Of a stretch of DNA of 64,000 bases, positions 9,081 to 19,500 are shown piece after piece. Positions within the stretch are counted from its first letter, which is position 1. Every line of letters starts with the position of its first letter. This DNA comes from an uncultured SAR86 cluster bacterium (lineage in GTDB: Bacteria; Pseudomonadota; Gammaproteobacteria; Magnimaribacterales; D2472): the NCBI GenBank assembly GCA_902593675.1, contig CACJJI010000003.1, positions 62,001 to 126,000 of the forward strand. Reading direction: 5' to 3'. Under the pieces are notes generated by a model. The model did no database searches. It was not told where the DNA came from and saw only the letters and a program-made list of their open reading frames with translations. The position numbers were made by a program, and so were the translations under genes.

Positions 9081-9091
9081 AAGAGTTAGGC

Positions 9092-10105
9092 TTAGTTTTC
9101 TAGGCCTAAATCCCACGCGCCATTAGCGGCAAGCTTATTCATTAATGCTCTATGAGAAAGAGCATCTTGAGCCAGAGCAATATTTTCTTTCTTGCCAAGC
9201 CAAGCTTTCAAAGATGGTTGTTGTAAAGCTCTTCCGTAGGAGAAACTTAGCTTCCACGGAAAACCACCGATCTTATTCATCGCATCTAAATGAGCAGTAG
9301 CATCAACGTCAGATTGACCGCCTGAAAGAAAAGTTATACCTGGAAGATCTGAAGGAACATTCTCATTAAGACATTTGACAGTCATCTCAGCTACCTCTTG
9401 AACCGATGCTTGGATCTCTGCAGTTGATCCTGAGGTCACCATATTTGGTTTTAAGATAGTGCCAGCGATATTGACTCCTTCTTCCTTTAAACATTCAAAA
9501 AGTGACTTTAAAGATTTGCTAGTTGCCTCATAGCATTGGTCAATTGAATGACTTCCATCCATTAAAACTTCCGGCTCTACCATAGGAACCATATTATTGT
9601 TTTGAACAATCTTGGCGTATTTGGCTAGTGCCTGCATATTTGCTTCAATACATTCATCTGTTGGCAAGCTCTCAGATATCTTAATAACTGCTCTCCACTT
9701 AGTAAATTTTGCTCCTAATGAAACGTATTCTTTACATCTTTCATTAAGCCCATCGAGGCCCTGCGTAACTGTTTCCTCAGGAGAAGATTCTAATGGGGCT
9801 AGACCCTTATCAACTTTAATGCCAGGCAAAGCTCCCTGACTTTTAATTAATTCAACCAATGGCGTACCATCTTCAGCACTTTGTCTAATTGTTTCATCAA
9901 ATAAGATAACTCCGCCTATGTTGTCTTGCATCCCACTAGCTCTGAAAAGCATTTCTCTGTAATCTCGTCTGTTAATTTCTGTAGATTCAACGCCTATAGA
10001 ATCAAAACGCTTGCCACAAGTAGGATTACTTTCATCAGCAGCAAGAATTCCCTTCCCGTCTGAGACAATATAATTAGCTATTTCTTCTAGTGTATTCAAT
10101 GACAT
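9092..10105 (-). CDS. fba: Fructose-bisphosphate aldolase, class I
   Basis: The 337-residue protein is a class I (Schiff-base) aldolase of the eukaryotic-like type, cleaving fructose 1,6-bisphosphate to triose phosphates. It shows GKGILAADES near the N-terminus, the Schiff-base lysine in GTILKPNMV (about residue 219), LSGGQSDVDA and the C-terminal FSYGRALQQPSL. The ATG at 10105 is preceded by AAGGAGA at a good distance; a longer frame into pgk has no support. Gammaproteobacteria usually carry a class II enzyme after pgk, so a class I gene here is a replacement of type. It is 13 bases after pgk. Confidence 0.95.
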   Translation of the reverse strand: MSLNTLEEIANYIVSDGKGILAADESNPTCGKRFDSIGVESTEINRRDYREMLFRASGMQDNIGGVILFDETIRQSAEDGTPLVELIKSQGALPGIKVDKGLAPLESSPEETVTQGLDGLNERCKEYVSLGAKFTKWRAVIKISESLPTDECIEANMQALAKYAKIVQNNNMVPMVEPEVLMDGSHSIDQCYEATSKSLKSLFECLKEEGVNIAGTILKPNMVTSGSTAEIQASVQEVAEMTVKCLNENVPSDLPGITFLSGGQSDVDATAHLDAMNKIGGFPWKLSFSYGRALQQPSLKAWLGKKENIALAQDALSHRALMNKLAANGAWDLGLEN

Positions 10106-10118
10106 AGTTCTCTCCTTT

Positions 10119-11255
10119 TCAAAATTTAAAGCCCAGGGCAGACAATGATGGTAGCTCTTTTCCCTCCATAAATTCAAGAAAAGCACCGCCACCGGTTGAG
10201 CAATACGAGATATTACTCTTGTCTATAAACATCTTAATGGCTAAAAGAGTTTCTCCTCCTCCAGCCAAACTATAAGCATTTGAAGATGCAATTGCTTCAG
10301 CAAGTTGTTGGGTGCCTTTTGAGAAAAGTTCTTGCTCAAATACACCAACAGGCCCATTCCAAATAATTTTTTTTGCCTTAGAAATCTTTTCAAATGCTTT
10401 TGAGTTAAGAATTTGATCAAGTATCATCTCATCATCTTGAATGGCATCAATTCCACATACCCTTGATTCGCTTGAGTCAATACTTTTGCTTACCACCACT
10501 TCTTCAGGCAATAGTATTTTATTAGTTGCAAGTAGATCCGTAGCATGCTCAATCATAGAGTCTTCATAAAGTGAAATACCTATGTTATTTCCACTCGCTT
10601 TTAAAAAAGTATTGGTGATGCCACCTCCAGTCAGCACTTCATTTGAGATATTTAAGAGACTTTTAATAACCTCTAATTTTGAAGACACTTTTGCGCCCCC
10701 CACTATGGATAAGGTAGGGGTTTCTTTAGAGTTCATTGCTTTAATTAATGCATTTGTCTCCTCTTCTAATAAAAGTCCAGCACAAGAAGTTTCAGATGAG
10801 TTGATAGCACCAAAAGTTGAAGCATGAGAACGATGGGATGTTCCAAAAGCATCAAATACATATACATCAGCTAAATTAGAAAGTTGTCTAGATAGATCTG
10901 CATCATTATCAACCTCGCCTGACAAAAATCGAATATTTTCAATCAAAGAAATATCATTATCAAAATTAACATCTTGCAAGGATTTGAATAATGGAACCCT
11001 TGTGTTAAAAATTTCGCCAATTCTTTTAGCCACAGGAAGCAATGAAAATTTTTCTTCAAAAATTCCTGATTCCGGCCTACCAAAATGTGAAATCAAGATA
11101 ATTTTTGATTTTTGTTTTTTAAGATGCTCAATGGTTGAAGTGATTGCAAGAATTCTAGTATCGTCCAGAACTTTGCCATCTTTTACGGGAACATTTAAAT
11201 CTACTCTAAGAGCGACTGTCTTATTGAAGACATCTGTATCGCTCAATTTCCTCAT
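10119..11255 (-). CDS. pgk: Phosphoglycerate kinase
   Basis: The 378-residue two-domain enzyme interconverts 1,3-bisphosphoglycerate + ADP and 3-phosphoglycerate + ATP. Substrate-binding ALRVDLNVPV and ISHFGRP are in the N-domain. The C-domain shows GGAKVSSKLEV, WNGPVGVFE and the final STGGGAFLEFMEG, all standard. It is slightly shorter than the usual 385-395 residues. The start overlaps the tkt stop by 4 bases (ATGA), and fba follows 13 bases later, so tkt-pgk-fba looks like one transcript. Confidence 0.97.
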   Translation of the reverse strand: MRKLSDTDVFNKTVALRVDLNVPVKDGKVLDDTRILAITSTIEHLKKQKSKIILISHFGRPESGIFEEKFSLLPVAKRIGEIFNTRVPLFKSLQDVNFDNDISLIENIRFLSGEVDNDADLSRQLSNLADVYVFDAFGTSHRSHASTFGAINSSETSCAGLLLEEETNALIKAMNSKETPTLSIVGGAKVSSKLEVIKSLLNISNEVLTGGGITNTFLKASGNNIGISLYEDSMIEHATDLLATNKILLPEEVVVSKSIDSSESRVCGIDAIQDDEMILDQILNSKAFEKISKAKKIIWNGPVGVFEQELFSKGTQQLAEAIASSNAYSLAGGGETLLAIKMFIDKSNISYCSTGGGAFLEFMEGKELPSLSALGFKF

Positions 11256-13243
11256 TTTAAAAGTAGTTTTTTTGCTTCTGTAATTATATTGTTTTCTGTA
11301 AAACCAAACTTTGCCATCAACTCGCTTGCTGGAGCACTTTCACCGAAAGTATTCATGCCAATAACTGTATCAGTAAGATTGATCAAACCTTGCCAAGAAT
11401 CAGGATGCAGAGCTTCAACAATGAGTTTAGGCATCGAAGGATCTACAACACTATCTCTATATTTCTTATCCTGCTGGTAAAACTTATCAAGGCATGGCAT
11501 AGAAACAACATTTACCTTAAATCCTTGCTCTCTGATCGATTTAGCAGCTGCGATAATTAACTGAACCTCGCTACCTGATGCTATTAATGTAATGTCAGCA
11601 TTATCCTCATGAGCAAGAAGATAGCCTCCATTTTTTATCTGACCAATCTGATCTTTAACTCTTTGAATATATGGTAAGTTTTGCCTTGATAAGATAAGGC
11701 TATGTGGGGTCTTTGAAGAAGTTATTGCCTCTTTCCATCCCACTGCTGTCTCAATAATATCTGCTGGCCTCCAATTATGTAAGTTTGGAGTTGCTCGCAA
11801 AGTAACAAGGTGCTCAATTGGTTGATGAGTTGGGCCGTCCTCTCCTAATCCAATAGAATCATGGGTATAGACAAAAATATTCGGAATCTCCATAAGTGCA
11901 GCCAATCTAACAGCATTCCTGGCGTAATCCATGAATACTAAAAATGTTCCACCATATGGTTTTATGCCCCCATGTAATAACATTCCATTCATGATGGTCG
12001 TCATTCCAAACTCTCTTACCCCATAAAAAATATGATTTCCTTGAGGATTATCAGGAAGTAGTTCAGAGCTAACTGAAGAAAAAGTATTGTTTGACCCGGT
12101 AAGATCAGCTGACCCTCCTATGAGCTCAGGCAGTTGTTCACAAAAGAAATTCAAACAAACCTCTGAGGCTTTACGGGTTGCCATATCTTTTTGATCGGCG
12201 GCAATTAATCCCTCAATAAAGTCTTCATAATTTTGTTCAAAGTCATTCGGCAAATCATTATTAATTAATCGTTTTAGTTCATTAAAAAGCACTGGATGCT
12301 TTTTAGAGTATTCATTCATTAGTGAATCCCATTCAGAGTTCACTTTAGAGCCATCTTCTATAGCATCCCATTCAGATTTGATGTTCTCTGGAATATCAAA
12401 AGGACCATGCTCCCACTCCAACTGATTTCTTGTTTTTACAATTTCCTCATCGCCTAAAGGAGAGCCATGAACGCCTGACGTTCCTGCTTTATTTGGTGAT
12501 CCAAATCCAATTTCAGTCTTGCAACAAATTAAGGTTGGTCGACTTGATTCTGCTTGTGCATTTTTTATCGCCTCTAAAATTTGTTCTATATTATGACCAT
12601 CTACTTCAAGCACTTGCCAGTCGTAACTTTCAAATCTTTGGGCCGTATTGTCTGTAAACCAGTTCGTTATCTCCCCATCAATAGAGATTCCATTTTGATC
12701 ATAGAAACAAATTAACTTGCCCAATCTATGAGTGCCTGCAAAAGAACATACTTCATGAGAGACTCCCTCCATTAAACAGCCGTCACCGAGAAAGGTATAT
12801 GTATAGTGATCAATTGGCTGGAGTCCATCTGGTTGGTTAAACTTGCTTGCCAGCACCTTCTCAGCCAGGGCCATCCCTACTGCATTTCCAATGCCTTGGC
12901 CCAAAGGACCTGTTGTTGTTTCCACTCCAATTTCTATATCTAGCTCTGGGTGCCCAGGGGTTTTAGAGCCTAGCTGTCTAAAGTTTTTTAAATCTTGAAT
13001 GCTTAAATTATAGCCGGTCAGATGAAGTAGGCTGTATAACAACATTGAACCGTGTCCATTTGACAAAACAAATCTATCTCTGTTGAACCAGTTGGGATTT
13101 TTGGGATTATGTTTTAAGTTATATTTCCATAGTGCCACAGCAATTTCAGCCATCCCCATTGGCATACCAGGATGGCCACAGTTGGCTGCTTGAACAGCAT
13201 CTATTGATAAAAACCTAATAGCGTTAGCGAGTTCTTTGTGCAT
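11252..13243 (-). CDS. tkt: Transketolase
   Basis: The 663-residue protein has the same length as E. coli TktA. The thiamine diphosphate enzyme moves two-carbon units between sugar phosphates in the pentose phosphate pathway. Seen are the N-terminal NCGHPGMPMG, the TPP motif GDGCLMEGVSHE, GFGSPNKAGTSGVHGSPLG, and the transketolase signature GEDGPTHQPIEHL. In many gammaproteobacteria a glyceraldehyde-3-phosphate (or erythrose-4-phosphate) dehydrogenase gene sits between tkt and pgk; here the two genes overlap and it is absent. Ninety-two bases separate tkt from the DUF6580 gene; they hold an AT-rich inverted repeat (13264-13283) but no clear terminator. Confidence 0.97.
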   Translation of the reverse strand: MHKELANAIRFLSIDAVQAANCGHPGMPMGMAEIAVALWKYNLKHNPKNPNWFNRDRFVLSNGHGSMLLYSLLHLTGYNLSIQDLKNFRQLGSKTPGHPELDIEIGVETTTGPLGQGIGNAVGMALAEKVLASKFNQPDGLQPIDHYTYTFLGDGCLMEGVSHEVCSFAGTHRLGKLICFYDQNGISIDGEITNWFTDNTAQRFESYDWQVLEVDGHNIEQILEAIKNAQAESSRPTLICCKTEIGFGSPNKAGTSGVHGSPLGDEEIVKTRNQLEWEHGPFDIPENIKSEWDAIEDGSKVNSEWDSLMNEYSKKHPVLFNELKRLINNDLPNDFEQNYEDFIEGLIAADQKDMATRKASEVCLNFFCEQLPELIGGSADLTGSNNTFSSVSSELLPDNPQGNHIFYGVREFGMTTIMNGMLLHGGIKPYGGTFLVFMDYARNAVRLAALMEIPNIFVYTHDSIGLGEDGPTHQPIEHLVTLRATPNLHNWRPADIIETAVGWKEAITSSKTPHSLILSRQNLPYIQRVKDQIGQIKNGGYLLAHEDNADITLIASGSEVQLIIAAAKSIREQGFKVNVVSMPCLDKFYQQDKKYRDSVVDPSMPKLIVEALHPDSWQGLINLTDTVIGMNTFGESAPASELMAKFGFTENNIITEAKKLLLK

Positions 13244-13335
13244 TTTTTTGCAAATAGTTTAGAACATATCAATCATAATATGTGCCAAGAATTATTTACA
13301 GGAGTATTTAAGATTATTTTGTAAAAGAGTTTTGT

Positions 13336-13824
13336 TTAATTCGTGCGCCTGTCTAATATTTTTATACTAGATTGCGTATAACTCATCCAAAATTTTTCAG
13401 CATAATAAAATAAGCCAACATAAAGACCTGTGCTGACCGCCAATTTTAAATCAAATGGAATAGCGGCGGCGTATGTTTCAATCAAAGAGCCTCCACTTGC
13501 CAACCACACCGATCCATTAACCACAACATGCCAAATCAAAACAGAGCTAATAGTGCCCCAAAATAAACTTTTACTAAATCGACTCACAGTAGGGGTGATG
13601 AGAAAGACTAGAAGCATGGTTATAAGTATTAATGCATTTACCGGCTCTAGGAATAAATTTGTTGCAGCAACTATAGATACAGGCAAAAGATATTGAATGC
13701 GAAGATTATCTGTAAGTCTTGGTATAAATACTGCTAATGCAAGCAAAGGTGAAAAATTTGCTGGGAGACCAATAAACCTACTAACAATTATTAATAAAGT
13801 TATTAAAATTAAGCTTTTAAACAT
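13336..13824 (-). CDS. DUF6580-like membrane protein, putative transport component linked to B12 genes
   Basis: The 162-residue, very hydrophobic protein has about five predicted membrane helices. The N-terminal block with GLPANFSPLLALAVF resembles the DUF6580 (putative transport protein) pattern in which an N-x-S/T-P precedes an Ala-rich helix. The size and shape are those of ECF transporter S-components. The ATG at 13824 follows an AAGGAG at 5 bases; the GTG at 13830 has no such site. It lies 53 bases after cobO and behind the btuB-like receptor, so a role in corrinoid or cobalt movement across the inner membrane is a reasonable inference, not shown by sequence. No ATPase or EcfT gene is nearby. 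Confidence 0.6.
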   Translation of the reverse strand: MFKSLILITLLIIVSRFIGLPANFSPLLALAVFIPRLTDNLRIQYLLPVSIVAATNLFLEPVNALILITMLLVFLITPTVSRFSKSLFWGTISSVLIWHVVVNGSVWLASGGSLIETYAAAIPFDLKLAVSTGLYVGLFYYAEKFWMSYTQSSIKILDRRTN

Positions 13825-13877
13825 TAACACTCCTTGTTAAACCATGTTAAATACAATTCACCAACATTATAGCGGCA

Positions 13878-14498
13878 CTAGAGATCAATGCCTTTTCGAG
13901 CCATAATGCCTTCGTTGTATGCATGCTTTATTTCTTTAATTTCAGATACGGTATCAGCCCATTCAGTTAGAGCCGATCCTCCTCCGCGCCCTGTTACTAC
14001 TACAGATTGCTCAATAGGGCGATTCTGTAGTGAGTTAATTATCCTTCCTTCATCAAGATACTTAAAACTTAACATATAAGTAAGCTCATCTAATACCACC
14101 AAATGATAGCTTTCATCTTGAAGCATAGATTCTGCAATTGCCCAGCTTTTCTCTGCAGCGGCAGTGTCAAAAGTTCTATCTTGAGTTTCCCATGTGAAAC
14201 CAGTATTCATTTGATGAAAGGTTACATCCGGGCATTTATCACGAAGGTAAATTTCTTCTCCAGATAATTGTTGTCCCTTTATAAATTGAACAATCCCAAT
14301 CTTGTAATTGTAGCCCAAAGATCTCATTACCATCCCGAAAGCAGAGGTTGACTTTCCCTTGCCATTACCTGTCAAGAGGACCCCAATACCTCTTTTAATA
14401 TTTGCTGCATCAATTGATGCATCAATATTCTTCTTAAGCTTTTTCATTTTTTTCTTATGAAGATTATCTTTTGTTTGGTTTTGATCTTTTATATTCAT
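13878..14498 (-). CDS. cobO: Corrinoid adenosyltransferase (CobA/CobO/BtuR type)
   Basis: The 206-residue P-loop enzyme transfers the adenosyl group of ATP to reduced corrinoids, forming adenosylcobamide. The P-loop GNGKGKST is at 44-51; then GIVQFIKG, TGFTWETQDR, VLDELTYML, VVVTGRGG and a C-terminal KHAYNEGIMARKGIDL all match BtuR. Compared with E. coli (196 residues) the N-terminus is longer and Lys-rich. An ATG at codon 18 is an alternative start; neither has a clear ribosome-binding site. It sits between the TonB-dependent receptor and the DUF6580 gene. It probably serves salvaged rather than newly made corrinoid, because no other cobalamin synthesis gene is in the window. Confidence 0.93.
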   Translation of the reverse strand: MNIKDQNQTKDNLHKKKMKKLKKNIDASIDAANIKRGIGVLLTGNGKGKSTSAFGMVMRSLGYNYKIGIVQFIKGQQLSGEEIYLRDKCPDVTFHQMNTGFTWETQDRTFDTAAAEKSWAIAESMLQDESYHLVVLDELTYMLSFKYLDEGRIINSLQNRPIEQSVVVTGRGGGSALTEWADTVSEIKEIKHAYNEGIMARKGIDL

Positions 14499-14548
14499 TT
14501 AGCTTATTTCGATATTCACTGTAACAACTAATCTAGGTTTGTTCACTC

Positions 14549-16462
14549 TCATAATCTATATCTGATTCCAAAATGGGCTCCAAAACCAAGCGGTTGATAG
14601 CTATATATTTCTTCATAGCTCTCATCTAATAAATTTTCTAAGCGAAGATAAGCTTCTAATTCTTTGCTGATATTTAAGCTTGCGCTTACATTAAAAAGAA
14701 TGAATTTAGCTAGTTTTACTTTGTTTGGAAAAACAATATCTTCCTGGGCACCATTGTATTGAATATTTGCATTAATATTTAAGGAATCGCTTTGGCGCCA
14801 TGACAAGTTTAAACTTGAAATATGACGAGGTCGTCTTACTTCGTTCTGATATTTTCCATTTGCATCAAGTTCTTTTGAATCAGTGAAAGTATATGAGCTG
14901 CTTAAAGTTACTTTTTCGCTAAGCTGGCCTGATGCGGTAATTTCTATCCCATTTCTTTTGCTAAGTCCCGATTTATTGCCTGCTGTGTATCCAAATGTTA
15001 TTGGATCAAAAACATTTCCATCTATTTCATTTGCTAGTTCAGCACGAAAGATAGTTGCTGATAAATTTAGATTTGCATTAGAAAATTTCTTATCAAAGCC
15101 TAATTCCAAGTTAGTTGACTCCTCTGGCTTCAAAAATGGGTTGCCAATGAAATTAGTATAAAAACCAAATCGCTCTGTAAATGTTGGATTTTTAATTGCT
15201 GTGCCATAGGCGCTTCTTAATCTGGCTTGACTGGTTAAGTCATAGACTGCCTCAAATCTATAGGTATTTGAATTCTTAAATTCAGAATTATCATCCCAAC
15301 GCGTGCTTACCGCTAATGTAATCTTGTCTGAAATATCAGCCCGATATTCAAAGGCACTGCTGTTCGTTTTTTTTCTTTGATCTTGATTGGGATCAAATAC
15401 CCCATAAACTCCGTAGTCATTAATTATACCGCGCTGTCTAAATTTTTCTTTTTCATGCTCTATTAAAACAGAAATCCTTTGAGCTAATTGATCCCAATGC
15501 AATGAGCTTATAAGTCTTATTTGATCTTTGGTAGAAGAAGTTGCAGTACCCAGCAAGCCATCTTTGAAATCCTGATTGTCATTAGTTGATTGTGCGAATG
15601 AAAAGTGATGACGCCATTTTTTGTCTGGATTCAAATAATCCAGTTTGAGACCCACTGTGGTATTTTTGAATTCTGCAACTCTATCTTGATCATCAAGCAA
15701 GCCATCAAAATTTACATCTGAGTCATATTGATTGATTCCATTTGAACGTCTAGCTGAAAAAGATGTTTTAATTTTTTCGTTAATCCTCAAGCCTGATTTA
15801 AATGTTAAATTTTTATTTTCATATCCATCCTTTTCGTTGCCAACTCGAGAAATATTATCGCCATCTGTTTCAAGTTTGCTTAAACCAAGTTGTACATCAA
15901 AGTTATTATTTCTTAAGCCGAAGCTAACTCCATTATTTTTTGTATCAAAACTTCCGTTCTCAGAAAAAATCTTTAAATTTTTTGGCTTGATAGCGTTTTT
16001 AGTAATTATATTAATAACTCCAGACAAAGCATCGCTGCCAAACATTGAGCTTTGCGGACCCCTAATAACTTCTATTCTTTCAATATCTTCCGCAGCAAAG
16101 GTGCCCCAATTTAGCTCATCGTTCTGAGCTGCATTATTAGCCTCAATTCCATCAATTAACACAAGCAAATGATTTGCCTCACTGCCTCTAATTCTAATTT
16201 GAGTCTGAGAACCCTGAACACCGCTTTTACTAACAGCTAATCCTGGGACATTTCGAAGAAGATCACTAATGCTTGATACGGGCCTATTAATGATTTGTTC
16301 ATTGCCAATAATAGTAATGGCATTAGCAGAGCGCTCAGCGCTAATAGGTACCAGTGATGCATAAACTAATACTTCTTCAATGCTATCAACTTGGCTTTCG
16401 GCATTTAGAATTTTTGAAAAAGATAATAAAACAATGTAACAAATGCAAGAAAAGACTCTCAA
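14549..16462 (-). CDS. btuB: TonB-dependent outer membrane receptor, BtuB-like (vitamin B12)
   Basis: The protein has about 637 residues. A signal peptide ends near LNAES; then comes a TonB-box-like EEVLVYAS, a plug domain (SISDLLRNVPGLAV, LVLIDGIEAN, IERIEVIRGPQSSMFG, SGVINIITK) and a 22-strand barrel-type region with many NxTY/RxEN segments. Assignment to cobalamin uptake rests on BtuB-like length and plug plus position between metH (B12-dependent) and cobO. I place the start at the TTG at 16462, because a perfect AAGGAG (16469-16474) lies 6 bases before it. The ATG at 16477 has no ribosome-binding site and would put that AAGGAG inside the gene. It is 67-82 bases after metH. Confidence 0.85.
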   Translation of the reverse strand: MRVFSCICYIVLLSFSKILNAESQVDSIEEVLVYASLVPISAERSANAITIIGNEQIINRPVSSISDLLRNVPGLAVSKSGVQGSQTQIRIRGSEANHLLVLIDGIEANNAAQNDELNWGTFAAEDIERIEVIRGPQSSMFGSDALSGVINIITKNAIKPKNLKIFSENGSFDTKNNGVSFGLRNNNFDVQLGLSKLETDGDNISRVGNEKDGYENKNLTFKSGLRINEKIKTSFSARRSNGINQYDSDVNFDGLLDDQDRVAEFKNTTVGLKLDYLNPDKKWRHHFSFAQSTNDNQDFKDGLLGTATSSTKDQIRLISSLHWDQLAQRISVLIEHEKEKFRQRGIINDYGVYGVFDPNQDQRKKTNSSAFEYRADISDKITLAVSTRWDDNSEFKNSNTYRFEAVYDLTSQARLRSAYGTAIKNPTFTERFGFYTNFIGNPFLKPEESTNLELGFDKKFSNANLNLSATIFRAELANEIDGNVFDPITFGYTAGNKSGLSKRNGIEITASGQLSEKVTLSSSYTFTDSKELDANGKYQNEVRRPRHISSLNLSWRQSDSLNINANIQYNGAQEDIVFPNKVKLAKFILFNVSASLNISKELEAYLRLENLLDESYEEIYSYQPLGFGAHFGIRYRL

Positions 16463-16544
16463 TTTAATCTCCTTCATGCTTAGGCATGTTTAGATAAATC
16501 ATTAAAATGCTGGCTTCGCCAAACTTATTTCCATTTTGGTAGAC

Positions 16545-19500
16545 CTAATAACCAAGAACTGGAGCAAGCCAGATTTCATTTTCATCTATGCTCTCATCTC
16601 TAGAATTTGAATAGTCTTCAACTTGATCTTTATCGATCCTGCCTAATTGGAAATAATGAGATTGAGGATGCGCGAAATATAAACCACTCACACTTGCAGT
16701 AGGCCACATTGCTAAAGATTCAGTAAGAGTTAAATCTATATTTTTTTCAACATCAAGCAGCTCCCAAATATTTAATTTAAGACGATGATCTGGACAAGAT
16801 GGGTAGCCAGGAGCAGGGCGGATACCTTGATATTTTTCTTTAATAAGGTCTTCATTTTTAAGGTTTTCCTCTGCTGAATAACCCCAAAACTCACAACGAA
16901 CTTTTTTATGAGCCCACTCTGCAAAAGCTTCAGCAAAACGATCAGCTAAAGCTTTTAAAATGATTGAGTTATAGTCATCATGCTCAGCCTCAAAACGTTG
17001 AATGTGTTCATCGATGCCATGACCTGCTGTAACAGCAAAAGCCCCTATATAATCATCCTTTTCATCGATGAAGTCTGCCAAAGAGTTTGAGTCTAAGTCT
17101 TCGCGAGATTTCTGTTGACGCAAACAATGCAATAATAATTCTTCATTAGTTCTATCTTCCCTTAATACGGCTATAGCATCACCGATTGATCTTGCGGGGA
17201 ATAAGCCTATGACACCTTTAGGATTTAACCATTTTTCCTTTATAAGCTTCTCAAGCACTAGCTGAGTATCATCCCATAATTTACGAGCCTCTGGCCCTTT
17301 TACAGGATCAGATAGAATGTCAGGAAATCGCCCACTAAATTCCCATGCGTTAAAATATGGCATCCAATCTATAAACTCCTCAAGCTCTTCAAGGCTTGGA
17401 TTAAGCTTAGTTATCCCAAGCTGTAATGGTGCAGTCGGCTTAAAAGACATATCTATAACTGGTTTTCTAGACTGCGCTTCTGGAAACGGTCTAAGTGGTG
17501 ACTGAGCTCTAGAAGCATAAGCTTCTCGCTTATTTGAATGAGCTTTAGCAAGCTCTTTTGCATATTCATCATGATCCCCCACTAATCTTTGTGCCACGCC
17601 AACAGCTCTGGATGCATCTTTTACATAAACTACTGTTCCGCTATATGAAGGATCAATTTTTACTGATGTATGTGCAGGGCTTGTAGTTGCTCCACCAATT
17701 AATAATGGGATTGAGAGGTTTCTTCGCTCCATCTCTTTTGCAACTCCAACCATCTCATCCAGAGAAGGTGTTATCAACCCCGATAATCCGATCAGATCAC
17801 AGTCTTCCTCTTCCGCAACATCTAAAATCTTTTGAGTTGGGACCATCACGCCTAAGTCGATCACTTCAAAATTATTACATTGCAAAACAACGCCGACGAT
17901 GTTTTTACCTATGTCATGAACATCGCCTTTTACTGTAGCAAGAACCATCTTGCCATTGCTTTGCATTTCTTGACCGCCTTTTTCCTCTTCGATAAATGGA
18001 ACTAAATATGCAACTGCTTTCTTCATAACTCGAGCAGATTTTATAACTTGGGGGAGAAACATTTTGCCAGCTCCAAATAAATCTCCAACTTTGTTCATCC
18101 CATCCATTAATGGCCCTTCAATTACTTCAAGCGGTTTTTCTACAGACAATCTAGCCTCTTCAACATCTTCGATCACGAAGGTATCTACACCGGTAACTAA
18201 AGAGTGATTTAATCTCTCATTCACACTGAGATTTCTCCAGTCTTGATTTGAAATGCTCATGGATGCGCTCTCATCACCAGCATATTTAGGAGCTAAATTT
18301 AATAAGCGCTCAGTTGCATCCTCTCTTCGATTTAAAATAACGTCCTCGACTGCCTCTCGAAGCTCCTCTGGCAAGTCATCATAAATAGCTAGTTGTCCAG
18401 CATTAACAATTGCCATTGTTAGGCCATTCTCTATTGAATGGTATAGAAATACAGAGTGCATGGCCTCACGAAGAACATTATTACCCCGAAAGCTAAATGA
18501 CACATTTGAGAGACCACCAGATAAAGATACTCCTGTACAGGTTTTTTTTATTTCGGCACAGGCCTGAATGAAAGATAGACCATATTCATTATGTTCTTCT
18601 ATTCCAGTTGCAACTGCAAAAACATTTGGATCGAAAATAATATCATGAGGATCCATGCCAACCTCTTTAACCAAGATGGTATAAGCACGCTTACAAATAT
18701 CAACTTTCCTGCTAAGGGTGTCTGCTTGACCCTCTTCATCGAATGCCATAACAACAACTGCCGCACCATATTTTTTAACTAGCTTTGCCTGCTCCATAAA
18801 TTGCTTCTCGCCCTCTTTCAAAGAAATTGAATTAACCACCGCTTTACCTTGAATGTGTTTTAGACCTTCTTCTATGATTTCCCATTTGCTTGAATCAATC
18901 ATAATTGGAACTCTTGAAATATCTGGCTCTCCAGCAATAAGATTAAGGAACTTAATCATTGCTGCCTTAGAATCCAACATACCTTCATCCATGTTGATAT
19001 CGATCATTTGAGCTCCATTTTCAACCTGTTGCCTAGCAACCTGAATGGCAGCTTCGTAATCATTAGACTCTATAAGTTTTCTAAAAATAGCCGAACCAGT
19101 AACATTTGTTCGCTCTCCAATATTAATAAAAAGGTTATCTTCCTTAATTTCTAGAGGCTCTAATCCGCTTAAAAGCATTGATTTTGGAGATGCTGGAATT
19201 GCTCTTGGAGTGAAGTCATTAACCAGAGCCTTGATAACTTCAATGTGTTCAGCGGTTGTTCCGCAACAACCACCTACAATATTATATAAACCCTCTTCAC
19301 CAAATTCTTTTAAAATTGTAGCCATCTCTGAAGGAGTTTGATCATACTCGCCAAATTGATTTGGCAATCCTGCATTTGGATGAACGCTGACATAACAATC
19401 GGCAATTTGAGAAAGCTTTTGTAGAAATGGTCTCAACTCGGATGCTCCTAAGGCACAATTCAATCCTATAGATATTGGTTTAGCATGTCTCACAGAATGC

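Noticed and set aside
16478-16544. Cobalamin riboswitch before btuB
   Set aside because: The gap is 67 bases, too short for the roughly 200-base element, and I see no B12 box; only a 4-bp GGC hairpin.
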